In this document: one piece after another, positions 36,888 to 44,886 of the stretch
How the letters are laid out: each line of letters opens with the position of its first letter
Numbering within the stretch: the stretch's first letter is position 1
NCBI RefSeq assembly: GCF_026339875.1
Contig: NZ_JAPEPZ010000001.1
Coordinates: 8,804,001 to 8,868,000 of the forward strand
DNA length: 64,000 bases
Origin: Streptomyces sp. NBC_01571
GTDB taxonomy: Bacteria; Actinomycetota; Actinomycetes; Streptomycetales; Streptomycetaceae
Direction of reading: 5' to 3'
Translations under genes and position numbers: made by a program
The notes under the pieces: model-generated
What the model saw: only the letters and a program-made list of their open reading frames with translations
The model's database searches: none
Told to the model about the DNA's origin: nothing

Positions 36888-37464
36888 TCCCTTCCCCACC
36901 GCGCTGAAGATCCTGGTGGCGGGAGGGTTCGGAGTCGGCAAGACGACCTTCGTGGGCGCGGTGAGCGAGATCGCGCCGCTCAGCACGGAGGAGCTGCTCA
37001 CCACGGTCAGTGCCGCGACCGACAGTCTCGACGGCGTCGAGAACAAGGTCGAGACCACGGTGGCGATGGACTTCGGCCGCATCACCCTCGACCCGGAACA
37101 TGTGCTGTACCTCTTCGGCACACCCGGGCAGGAGCGGTTCTGGTTCATGTGGGACGAACTGTCCGAGGGCGCGCTCGGTGCGGTGATCCTCGCCGACACC
37201 CGCCGCCTCGAGGACTGCTTCGCGGCCGTCGACTTCTTCGAGCAGCGCGGTCTCGGCTTCATCGTCGCCGTCAACGAGTTCGACGGTGCCTTCCGCTACG
37301 ACCCCGCCGAGGTACGGGCGGCCATCGACCTCGACCCCGGGATCCCCATCGTGCGCTGCGACGCCCGGATCTCCAGTTCGGGCGTGCAGACCCTGCTCAC
37401 GCTGGTACGCCACCTCCTCGCCCACGCACCGGCGCACGCCCCCACCCATGGAGCCCGCAGGTGA
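36865..37464 (+). CDS. cvnD: Conservon 1 CvnD: small GTP-binding protein
   Basis: A 199-residue Ras-like GTPase. The P-loop is GGFGVGKTTF, the switch II region is LFGTPGQERF. The base-recognition motif NKxD is replaced by N-E-F-D in VAVNEFDGAF, a deviation shared in kind with the second conservon's NRFD. The ATG at 36865 lies within cvnC. Confidence 0.9.
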   Translation: MDYDDSSDPFPTALKILVAGGFGVGKTTFVGAVSEIAPLSTEELLTTVSAATDSLDGVENKVETTVAMDFGRITLDPEHVLYLFGTPGQERFWFMWDELSEGALGAVILADTRRLEDCFAAVDFFEQRGLGFIVAVNEFDGAFRYDPAEVRAAIDLDPGIPIVRCDARISSSGVQTLLTLVRHLLAHAPAHAPTHGARR

Positions 37465-37567
37465 CGTACTGACCTGCGCCGCCGGCGAAGGAGCCCGCAC
37501 GTGACCCACGTCCCCGACCATGGAGCCCGCATATGACACCCGGCCCCCACCAGGGAGTCCGTCCATG
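37447..37567 (+). repeat. Repeated ribosome-site-like units between cvnD and the GAF gene
   Basis: Three units of the form GGAGCCCGCA-nr-TGA follow each other: GGAGCCCGCAGGTGA near 37450, GGAGCCCGCACGTGA near 37490 and GGAGCCCGCATATGA near 37520. A looser fourth, GGGAGTCCGTCCATGA, contains the true start of the next gene. Each joins a Shine-Dalgarno core to a start and a stop codon, so they look like decayed duplications of a start region. Confidence 0.7.
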
Positions 37568-38164
37568 AGCTACGACCCACCGCGCCCGGCCGGCCGGCTG
37601 CTGCTGACCCCGGAGGACAAGGACGCCCCCGCCCGGGTCCGGCGGCTGCGCCGACTAGGCCTGGGGGAGCACGCCGAGCCCGCCTTCGACGCCTTCGCGG
37701 ACCGGCTCGCCGACGTCGCCGCGGTGCCGTACTCGATGGTCAACTTCATCGACGAGAACCGGCAGTTCTTCGCGGGCCTGCACACCCCGGACGGCAACGT
37801 CTCGACCACCCGGCCGGTCCCGGTCCCCGCGGACGGCACCCACCACGGCGTCGGCCGCTATATGACCCGCGACTACGGGTTCTGCCCCCATGTCGTGGTC
37901 CGCCGCAGGGCGTTGGTGCTTGAGGACGTCTGCGACTACCCGCGCTTCGCGGGCAACCCGGTCGTCGACGAGATCGGGGTCCGCTCCTACCTCGGCGCCC
38001 CGCTCATCGACCGCACGGGCATCGCCCTCGGCACCGTCTGCGTCGTCGACCTCGAGCCGCGCCCGTGGGGCAGAGCGGGCCTGGAGACCATCAAGACGAT
38101 GGCGGCGGAACTGGTCGAGCAACTCGGACAGCGCGAGAGTGGCGTGGGAGGCGTGGGGTTCTGA
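37565..38164 (+). CDS. GAF-domain protein linked to conservon 1
   Basis: A 199-residue cytoplasmic protein consisting of one GAF domain. Landmarks are VPYSMVNFIDENRQFFAGL and SYLGAPLIDRTGIALGTVCV. The cysteine and histidine in GFCPHVVV could bind a cofactor, but that is speculation. ATG 37565 has GGGAG 7 bp upstream; an in-frame ATG at 37520 is possible. It takes the place where other conservons carry a P450. Confidence 0.85.
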   Translation: MSYDPPRPAGRLLLTPEDKDAPARVRRLRRLGLGEHAEPAFDAFADRLADVAAVPYSMVNFIDENRQFFAGLHTPDGNVSTTRPVPVPADGTHHGVGRYMTRDYGFCPHVVVRRRALVLEDVCDYPRFAGNPVVDEIGVRSYLGAPLIDRTGIALGTVCVVDLEPRPWGRAGLETIKTMAAELVEQLGQRESGVGGVGF

Positions 38165-38336
38165 GGCCACGCGGCGCGGACGGCGCGTGCGCGCCCCGCG
38201 GATGACGTGCCCCCGGGAGCCGTGCCTGTCGTAGCCGCTGTAGCCGCCGTATCCGCTGGGGTCGCCGGGGGTTGACCCCGTCGCCGCGGAGGAACGCTGT
38301 GCCCGAGCCATCCCGACACGGCCCGGAAGGCACCCC

Positions 38337-39530
38337 ATGACCGATCTGCGTCTCGGCGTTCTCGGCTTCGGCCTGCGCGGTCCCCTCGCGCTCACCGCCC
38401 ACCGCCCCGGCCGGGGCTCACGCGTGACCGTCCTCGCCGAACACGACCCGCTGCTGCGGGGGGCCGCCGCGGCCCGCATCCCCGGCGTCCGGACCGTCGA
38501 CGACCACCGCGAGGTCGTCCACGCCCCCGACGTCGACGCGGTACTCGTCCTCACCCCCGACCACACCCACGCCGACCTCGCCCGCGAGGCACTGCGCGCG
38601 GGCAGGCCCGTCTTCGTCGAGAAGCCCCTGGACATCACCATCGAGCGCTGCGACGCCGTCCTGCGCACCGCCTTCGAGACGGGCACCCGCCTCTACGTCG
38701 GCCACAACATGCGCCACATGCCGGTGATCCGCCTGATGCGTGACCTCGTCCGGGGCGGCGCCGTGGGCACCGTCAAGACCGTGTGGGTACGGCACTTCGT
38801 CGGCTTCGGAGGGGACTGGTACTTCAAGGACTGGCACGCCGAACGCCGTTTCACCACCGGGCTGTTGCTACAGAAGGGCGCCCACGACCTCGACGTGCTG
38901 CACTGGTTGGCCGGCGGCTACACACGACAGGTGCAGGCGCTCGGCGACCTCATGGTGTACGGGGACAACCGGCACCGGCGAGCGCCCGGAGAGCCCAAGA
39001 CGGAGGACTGGTACACCGACAGCGGCCACTGGCCCCCGCACGCCCAGCGGGCCCTCAATCCGGTCATCGACGTCGAGGACGTCTCGCTGGTCAACCTGCG
39101 CCTGGACAACGGAGTGCTGGCGGCCTACCAGCAGTGCCACTTCACCCCCGACTACTGGCGCAACTACACCGTGATAGGCGACGCGGGCCGGCTGGAGAAC
39201 TTCGGGGACGGGCCCGGCGCCGTGGTGAAGGTCTGGAACAGCCGCCGCTCGGGGCACCGGGACCGGGCCGACGCCGAGTACTCCGTGCCGGAGCCCCCCG
39301 AGGGCGCCGGACACGGCGGCGCCGACCCGCTGCTGATCGACGAGTTCCTCCGGTTCGTGCGGGAAGGAGGGCGCACCGACACCTCCCCGGTCGCCGCGCG
39401 CATGGCGGTGGCCGCCGGATTCCGGGCCACGGAGTCCCTGCGGGACGGCGGCACCGCGCGCGAGGTGCCCGCGCTCGACCCCGAGCTGCTCGCCTACTTC
39501 GAACGGGGGCAGGTGCCCGGGGAGGCGTAA
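38337..39530 (+). CDS. Gfo/Idh/MocA-family oxidoreductase
   Basis: A 397-residue NAD(P)-dependent oxidoreductase, typically acting on sugars or inositols. The dinucleotide fold opens LGVLGFGLRGPLAL; the conserved EKP is in VFVEKPLDIT. The C-terminal half has the family's beta-sheet and GAHDLDVLHWLAGG with a likely catalytic His. The 172 bp before it hold 9-bp repeats (GTAGCCGCT) but no clear gene. The stop codon TAA coincides with the edge of a MITE-like element. Confidence 0.88.
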   Translation: MTDLRLGVLGFGLRGPLALTAHRPGRGSRVTVLAEHDPLLRGAAAARIPGVRTVDDHREVVHAPDVDAVLVLTPDHTHADLAREALRAGRPVFVEKPLDITIERCDAVLRTAFETGTRLYVGHNMRHMPVIRLMRDLVRGGAVGTVKTVWVRHFVGFGGDWYFKDWHAERRFTTGLLLQKGAHDLDVLHWLAGGYTRQVQALGDLMVYGDNRHRRAPGEPKTEDWYTDSGHWPPHAQRALNPVIDVEDVSLVNLRLDNGVLAAYQQCHFTPDYWRNYTVIGDAGRLENFGDGPGAVVKVWNSRRSGHRDRADAEYSVPEPPEGAGHGGADPLLIDEFLRFVREGGRTDTSPVAARMAVAAGFRATESLRDGGTAREVPALDPELLAYFERGQVPGEA

Positions 39531-39691
39531 GGGCTGCCCCGTGATCCCCGGCGGGCGCACGACGACAGCTGCGGCACCTCGCCGCGTTGTCGGATCGCCC
39601 GAATACGCCCAGTATGAGGACGACCCTCCGGCTTGCGATGCACCGCATCCGACGCCGCGCGCTGATCCACCGGGGATTACGGGACAGCCCT
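39530..39691. mobile_element. MITE-like element, 162 bp
   Basis: A non-coding element with terminal inverted repeats. The left end reads AGGGCTGCCCCGTGATCCCC and the right end, on the complement, AGGGCTGTCCCGTAATCCCC; 22 of the first 25 bases match. The interior includes CACGACGACAGCTGCGGCAC and GCATCCGACGCCGCGCGCTG. I recall a very similar sequence recurring in Streptomyces genomes. It begins on the last base of the oxidoreductase stop. No target duplication is obvious. A shortened copy lies at 22940-22992. Confidence 0.75.
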
Positions 39692-39862
39692 CAGGGGGCC
39701 GGGAATCCGACGTGTGAAGGAAAGCTGCGGCCGCGTTTAAGAAAACCTCGATGGACCAGGACTACGGTCGTACGGCAGATTCCTCAGGGAATACACCCCT
39801 CTCCCCGGTACGGGCCCCTTCGGCGTGCCCTGCCCCGGGGGCTCACCCACAGGAGCCGTTGC
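39692..39862 (+). promoter_or_regulatory. Leader of the threonine-degradation operon
   Basis: Together with the MITE-like element this forms the 332-bp gap before tdh. It includes a GC-rich CCTGCCCCGGGGGC stretch and ends with AGGAG as the ribosome site of tdh. No convincing promoter could be picked. Confidence 0.3.
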
Positions 39863-40891
39863 GTGAAGGCGCTGGTCAAGGAGAAGGCGGAGCCCGGGCT
39901 CTGGCTCGTGGACGTCCCGGAGCCGGAGATCGGCCCCGGCGACGTACTGATCAAGGTCCTCAGGACCGGGATCTGCGGAACCGACCTGCACATCCGCAAC
40001 TGGGACGGCTGGGCGCAGCAGGCCATCACCACACCGCTCGTGCTCGGCCACGAGTTCGTCGGCGAGGTCGTCGCGACCGGCCGTGACGTCGCCGACATCA
40101 AGGCCGGCGACCGCGTCAGCGGCGAAGGCCACCTGGTGTGCGGCAAGTGCCGCAACTGCCTGGCCGGACGCCGCCACCTCTGCCGTGCCACGGTGGGCCT
40201 CGGCGTCGGCCGCGACGGCGCGTTCGCCGAGTACGTCGCCCTGCCCGCCACCAACGTGTGGGTGCACCGGGTCCCCGTCGACCTCGACGTCGCCGCGATC
40301 TTCGACCCGTTCGGCAACGCCGTGCACACGGCGCTCTCCTTCCCGCTGGTCGGCGAGGACGTCCTGATCACCGGTGCCGGACCGATCGGCCTGATGGCCG
40401 CCGCGGTGGCCCGGCACGCGGGCGCCCGCAACGTCGTCGTCACCGACGTCAGCGAGGAGCGCCTCGAACTCGCGCGCAAGATCGGCGTGAGCCTCGCCCT
40501 GAACGTCTCGTCCGCGACGATCGCCGACGGCCAGCGCGAGCTGGGGCTGCGCGAGGGCTTCGACATCGGCCTGGAGATGTCCGGCCGCCCCGAGGCGATG
40601 CGCGACATGATCGCCAACATGACACACGGCGGCCGGATCGCGATGCTGGGCCTGCCCGCCGAGGAGTTCCCGGTCGACTGGTCCCGGATCGTCACCTCCA
40701 TGATCACGATCAAGGGCATCTACGGCCGGGAGATGTTCGAGACCTGGTACGCGATGTCGGTGCTCCTGGAAGGGGGCCTCGACCTCGCTCCCGTGATCAC
40801 CGGCCGGTACGGCTTCCGCGACCACGAGGCCGCCTTCGCCGAAGCGGCCGGCGGCCGCGGCGGCAAGGTCATTCTGGACTGGACCCTCTAA
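39863..40891 (+). CDS. tdh: L-Threonine 3-dehydrogenase
   Basis: A 342-residue zinc-dependent medium-chain dehydrogenase, exactly the usual Tdh length. It oxidises L-threonine to 2-amino-3-ketobutyrate with NAD. Catalytic zinc ligands lie in GICGTDLH and LGHEFVG; structural zinc is held by [15 protein letters not shown]. The NAD fold has [15 protein letters not shown]. The start is GTG 39863 after CAGGAGCC. The kbl gene follows after 7 bp, forming the two-step route from threonine to glycine. Confidence 0.95.
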   Translation: MKALVKEKAEPGLWLVDVPEPEIGPGDVLIKVLRTGICGTDLHIRNWDGWAQQAITTPLVLGHEFVGEVVATGRDVADIKAGDRVSGEGHLVCGKCRNCLAGRRHLCRATVGLGVGRDGAFAEYVALPATNVWVHRVPVDLDVAAIFDPFGNAVHTALSFPLVGEDVLITGAGPIGLMAAAVARHAGARNVVVTDVSEERLELARKIGVSLALNVSSATIADGQRELGLREGFDIGLEMSGRPEAMRDMIANMTHGGRIAMLGLPAEEFPVDWSRIVTSMITIKGIYGREMFETWYAMSVLLEGGLDLAPVITGRYGFRDHEAAFAEAAGGRGGKVILDWTL

Positions 40892-40898
40892 GGAACTG

Positions 40899-42095
40899 AT
40901 GATGTTCGATTCCGTACGCGACGATCTGCGCACCACCCTCGACGAGATCCGCGCCGCCGGGCTCCACAAGCCCGAGCGCGTCATCGGCACCCCGCAGTCC
41001 GCGACCGTGAGCGTCACCTCGGGCGGCCGCCCCGGCGAGGTCCTCAACTTCTGCGCGAACAACTACCTCGGCCTCGCCGACCACCCCGAGGTCGTCGCCG
41101 CCGCCCACGAGGCCCTCGACCGCTGGGGCTACGGCATGGCGTCCGTGCGCTTCATCTGCGGTACGCAGGAGGTGCACAAGGAGCTGGAGGCGCGGCTGTC
41201 CGCGTTCCTCGGCCAGGAGGACACGATCCTCTACTCCTCCTGCTTCGACGCCAACGGAGGCGTCTTCGAGACCCTGCTCGGCGCCGAGGACGCGGTGATC
41301 TCCGACGCCCTCAACCACGCCTCGATCATCGACGGCATCCGCCTCTCCAAGGCGCGCCGCTTCCGGTACGCCAACCGTGACATGGCCGACCTGGAGGCCC
41401 AGCTCAAGGAGGCGTCCGACGCCCGGCGCCGCCTGATCGTCACGGACGGCGTCTTCTCGATGGACGGCTATGTCGCTCCCCTCCAGGAGATCTGCGACCT
41501 CGCCGACCGCTACGACGCGATGGTCATGGTCGACGACTCGCACGCCGTCGGCTTCGTCGGCCCCGGCGGCCGGGGCACCCCCGAGCTGCACGGCGTCATG
41601 GACCGCGTCGACATCATCACCGGCACCCTCGGCAAGGCGCTCGGCGGCGCCTCCGGCGGCTACGTGGCGGCACGCGCCGAGATCGTCGCCCTGCTGCGCC
41701 AGCGCTCGCGTCCGTACCTCTTCTCCAACACGCTCGCCCCGGTGATCGCGGCGGCCTCCCTGAAGGTTCTCGACCTCCTGGAGTCGGCGGGCGACCTGCG
41801 CGAGAGGCTCGCGGCGAACACGGCGCTGTTCCGCTCCCGGATGACCGCCGAGGGCTTCGACATCCTCCCCGGCGACCATGCGATCGCCCCGGTCATGATC
41901 GGTGACGCGTCCGTCGCCGGGCGCATGGCGGAGCTGCTCCTGGAGCGCGGCGTGTACGTGATCGGCTTCTCGTACCCGGTCGTCCCGCAGGGCGCGGCCC
42001 GTATCCGGGTGCAGCTGTCCGCGGCGCACTCGACGGACGACGTGAACCGCGCGGTGGACGCGTTCGTGGCGGCGCGGGCGGAGCTCGACGGCTGA
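40899..42095 (+). CDS. kbl: Glycine C-acetyltransferase (2-amino-3-ketobutyrate CoA ligase)
   Basis: A 398-residue alpha-oxoamine synthase with PLP. It cleaves 2-amino-3-ketobutyrate with CoA to glycine and acetyl-CoA. Landmarks are [33 protein letters not shown] and the PLP lysine in [18 protein letters not shown] 40899 is directly followed by a second ATG. AAGGAACTG is the ribosome site. Confidence 0.95.
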   Translation: MMFDSVRDDLRTTLDEIRAAGLHKPERVIGTPQSATVSVTSGGRPGEVLNFCANNYLGLADHPEVVAAAHEALDRWGYGMASVRFICGTQEVHKELEARLSAFLGQEDTILYSSCFDANGGVFETLLGAEDAVISDALNHASIIDGIRLSKARRFRYANRDMADLEAQLKEASDARRRLIVTDGVFSMDGYVAPLQEICDLADRYDAMVMVDDSHAVGFVGPGGRGTPELHGVMDRVDIITGTLGKALGGASGGYVAARAEIVALLRQRSRPYLFSNTLAPVIAAASLKVLDLLESAGDLRERLAANTALFRSRMTAEGFDILPGDHAIAPVMIGDASVAGRMAELLLERGVYVIGFSYPVVPQGAARIRVQLSAAHSTDDVNRAVDAFVAARAELDG

Positions 42096-42126
42096 AAGAC
42101 GCGTGTGACCTGAGAGAATCGGTCGC

Positions 42127-43032
42127 ATGATCGAAGCGCGGCGGCTCCACATCCTTCGTGCGGTGGCCGACCACCGCACGGTGACGGCGGCTGCCGCCGC
42201 GCTCTATCTCACGCCTTCGGCGGTCTCCCAGCAGCTGACCGCCCTGGAGCAGGAGACCGGGCACCGACTCGTCGAGCGGAGCGCCAAGGGCGTGCGGCTG
42301 ACTCCCGCCGGTGAGATCCTGCTCGGCCACACCCATGCGGTGCTCGCCCAGCTGGAGCGGGCCGAGGCCGAACTGGCCGCCTACAGCTCGGGTTCCGCGG
42401 GCACGGTCACGGTCGCCGCCTTCGCGACCGGCATCGGCCTCGTGGTGGCTCCCGCGCTCGCCCGCCTCGCCGTCACCGCACCCGGTATCCACGTCCGTGT
42501 GCAGGACGCCGAGGGCGACGCCAGCCTGCCGATGGTGCTCGACCGGCAGGTCGACATCGCGGTCGCCGTCGAGTACCGGGGAGCCCCGGCCGCGGACGAC
42601 CCGCGGCTGACCCACGTACCCCTGTACGCCGAGCCGTTCGACGCGGTGGTCCCGGTCACCCACCGTCTGGCCGACGCCGACGAGGTGCCGCTCGCCGAGC
42701 TCGCCAAGGACCCCTGGATCGGCCAGTACCCCGGCAATCCCTGCCATGACGTGGTGGTCCTGGCCTGCGAGAACGCGGGATTCGAGCCGCGTCTCGAACA
42801 CTCCTCGGACGACTTCCGCGCCGTCGTCGCCCTCGCCTCCGCCGACGCGGGCGTCGCGCTGGTGCCCCGCTCGGCCCTGATCGGCATGGATCTCACGGGC
42901 GTGGTCGTGCGCCCGGTCGACGGGGTCGCGCCCACCCGCCGGGTCTTCGCGGCCGTACGGCGTGGCGCGGAGGGGCATCCGCTGATCCGTCCGGTGCTGG
43001 ACGCGTTGGCGCGGGCCGCGACCGTGGAGTGA
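42127..43032 (+). CDS. LysR-family transcriptional regulator
   Basis: A 301-residue regulator with an N-terminal winged helix (ADHRTVTAAAAALYLTPSAV, then QQLTALEQETGHRLVER) and a C-terminal periplasmic-binding-type effector domain (TVTVAAFATGIGLVVAPALA). It is 31 bp after kbl on the same strand. LysR proteins more often sit divergently, so control of tdh-kbl is possible but not shown. Confidence 0.9.
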   Translation: MIEARRLHILRAVADHRTVTAAAAALYLTPSAVSQQLTALEQETGHRLVERSAKGVRLTPAGEILLGHTHAVLAQLERAEAELAAYSSGSAGTVTVAAFATGIGLVVAPALARLAVTAPGIHVRVQDAEGDASLPMVLDRQVDIAVAVEYRGAPAADDPRLTHVPLYAEPFDAVVPVTHRLADADEVPLAELAKDPWIGQYPGNPCHDVVVLACENAGFEPRLEHSSDDFRAVVALASADAGVALVPRSALIGMDLTGVVVRPVDGVAPTRRVFAAVRRGAEGHPLIRPVLDALARAATVE

Positions 43033-43034
43033 CG

Positions 43035-43088
43035 TCCCTGACCTCCGCGAGATCCCTGACCTCCGCGAGATCCATTGCCTCCGCGAGT
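43035..43088. repeat. 18-bp tandem repeat, three units
   Basis: TCCCTGACCTCCGCGAGA at 43035-43052 is repeated exactly at 43053-43070, with a diverged third unit at 43071-43088 and a partial fourth. It starts 3 bp after the LysR stop codon, between that gene and the XRE regulator. Confidence 0.85.
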
Positions 43089-43193
43089 TCCGCGAGCTCC
43101 GGTCGACCCCGCTTCCGACCCCGCGCTCCCGCTCCCGCACCTGATCCCGTTCCCGCTCTCCTTCTGTTTCGTATCTGGGATAAGCTCCCGAAT

Positions 43194-43766
43194 ATGGGAA
43201 CCGATGTGCAAGATGCCGTCGACGTCCGTCTGGGGGCCCGGCTCGCCGAGTTGCGGGCCGAACGGGGCTGGTCGCTGGCGGAGTTGGCGGACCTCAGCGG
43301 GGTCAGCCGGTCCACGCTGTCCCGGGCCGAGCGCGCCGAGATCAGCCCCACGGCCTCGCTCCTGAACCGCCTGTGCGCCGTGTACGGGCGGACCATGTCA
43401 CAGCTGCTCAGCGAGGTCGAGGCGGAACCCGTCGGGCTGGTGCGGGCGGCCGACCAGACGGTCTGGAGGGACGGCGCCTCCGGCTTCGTACGACGGTCGG
43501 TGTCCCCGCCGCACGCGGGGCTGCGCGGCGAACTCGTCGAGGGGCGGCTCGCGGCCGGCGCCGACATCGCGTACGACCGGCCTCCCGTGCCCGGTCTGGA
43601 GCAGCACATCTGGGTGCTCGACGGGTCGCTGGAGGTGACGGCGCGGGACGTCGAGCACCGCCTCGGCACCGGTGACTGCCTCCGGCTGCGGGTGTGGGGC
43701 CCGACCCGCTTTCGCTGCCCCGGTCCCCAGGACGTGCGGTACACGTTGGTGGTGGTGGCGCCGTGA
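43194..43766 (+). CDS. XRE-family regulator with cupin-like C-terminus
   Basis: A 190-residue regulator. The XRE helix-turn-helix runs from LGARLAELRAERGWSLAELA through LSGVSRSTLSRAERAEISPT. The C-terminal half is a cupin-like sensor (PVPGLEQHIWVLDGSLEVTA, LGTGDCLRLRVWGP). ATG 43194 was chosen because the longer frame from 43029 runs through the 18-bp repeats. It overlaps the acetyltransferase gene by GTGA, so the two act together. Confidence 0.87.
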   Translation: MGTDVQDAVDVRLGARLAELRAERGWSLAELADLSGVSRSTLSRAERAEISPTASLLNRLCAVYGRTMSQLLSEVEAEPVGLVRAADQTVWRDGASGFVRRSVSPPHAGLRGELVEGRLAAGADIAYDRPPVPGLEQHIWVLDGSLEVTARDVEHRLGTGDCLRLRVWGPTRFRCPGPQDVRYTLVVVAP

Positions 43767-44302
43767 CCGCCGTCTCCCGGCTGAGCGCGGCCGAAGTCCT
43801 CGCCCAGGCCGAGGAGTTGGCCGGCCTCCTGACCCACACCGTGGACAGCGGGGCCTCGGTCGGCTTTCTCGCGCCGCTCGACCGCGCGTCGGCCGTGGCC
43901 TGGTGGGAGGGGCGCGCGGCCGCGGTGTCGGCCGGCCACCTCGCGGTGTGGGTGGCGCACGGCGCGGACCGGGTATTCGGTACGGTCGGCCTGGCCTTCC
44001 CCGACAAGCCCAACAGCCGCCACCGCGCCGAACTGGTGAAGCTGATGGTGCACCCGGACGGCCGGGGACGGGGACTCGGCCGCACGCTGCTGGCCACCGC
44101 CGAGCGGGCGGCCGCCGCGGCCGGGCTCACCCTCCTGCACCTGGACACGGAGACCGGCAGCCCGGCCGAGACCCTCTACCTGTCCGCGGGCTGGACCCGT
44201 CTCGGGGCGATACCCGACTACGCGACGACTCCTTCGGGCGAGCTCCGCCCGACGACGGTCTTCTACAAGCGGGTGGGAGCCGCCGCCGCTGCGGCGACGT
44301 GA
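43763..44302 (+). CDS. GNAT-family N-acetyltransferase
   Basis: A 179-residue acetyl-CoA-dependent acetyltransferase. The acetyl-CoA loop is HPDGRGRGLGRTLLATAE, preceded by the beta strand AELVKLMV. The start is GTG 43763. Pairing of an XRE-cupin regulator with a GNAT is common in Streptomyces; the substrate is not evident. Confidence 0.87.
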   Translation: MTAVSRLSAAEVLAQAEELAGLLTHTVDSGASVGFLAPLDRASAVAWWEGRAAAVSAGHLAVWVAHGADRVFGTVGLAFPDKPNSRHRAELVKLMVHPDGRGRGLGRTLLATAERAAAAAGLTLLHLDTETGSPAETLYLSAGWTRLGAIPDYATTPSGELRPTTVFYKRVGAAAAAAT

Positions 44303-44406
44303 GGCGCTTCGCCGGCGACGACTCGTCCGGCCGGCCCCTCCCGGCCGTCCCGCTGATCGCGCAGGTCGGCGGCGGTGTGTCGGTGCCATTGGCTACCGTG
44401 CGTGCC

Positions 44407-44769
44407 ATGTCGCCGAACGCCGAAGACGTACGCCGGATCGCCCTGTCCCTGCCGGACACGACGGAGAAGACCGCCTGGAGCATGCCCACCTTCCGGGTCG
44501 CGGGGAGGATGTTCGCCACCCTGCCCGAGGAGGAGACCTCCATCGCCGTGCGCTGCCCCAAGGAGGAGCGCGACGAACTCGTCCTGGCGGAGCCCCGGAA
44601 GTTCTGGATCGCCGGCCACGAGGCGGGCTTCGCCTGGGTCCGGGTCCGGCTCGCCGCCCTGGAGGACGACGAGGAACTCCGTGACATCCTCGCCGACTCC
44701 TGGCGACAGGCCGCCCCGCCCCGACTGCTCGACTCCCACCCGGCGTTGGGGCTCCCCGCGGAGGGGTGA
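44407..44769 (+). CDS. MmcQ/YjbR-family protein
   Basis: A 120-residue protein of the MmcQ/YjbR fold (VRRIALSLPDTTEKTAWSMP, FRVAGRMFATLPEEE). Members are called DNA-binding by fold similarity only; real function is unknown. It is a single gene, about 100 bp after the acetyltransferase. Confidence 0.82.
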   Translation: MSPNAEDVRRIALSLPDTTEKTAWSMPTFRVAGRMFATLPEEETSIAVRCPKEERDELVLAEPRKFWIAGHEAGFAWVRVRLAALEDDEELRDILADSWRQAAPPRLLDSHPALGLPAEG

Positions 44770-44886
44770 AAATCCCTCCGTCACCGGGTGTGCCGCGTGA
44801 CATGATCCGGGTGCCGGAGCGGAGGCAGGGACGCCCGGTTCGCGGGGGGAACCGCGGGGCGACTGCAGGCGAGGGGCACGGGCGGG

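Noticed and set aside
39587..39862. N-terminal extension of tdh starting within the MITE-like element
   Set aside because: The frame is open by chance; the family start is GTG 39863 with a ribosome site and gives the usual 342 residues.
43029..43193. N-terminal extension of the XRE-cupin regulator through the 18-bp repeats
   Set aside because: The extra residues are repeat-encoded and unlike the family; ATG 43194 lies just before the conserved domain.
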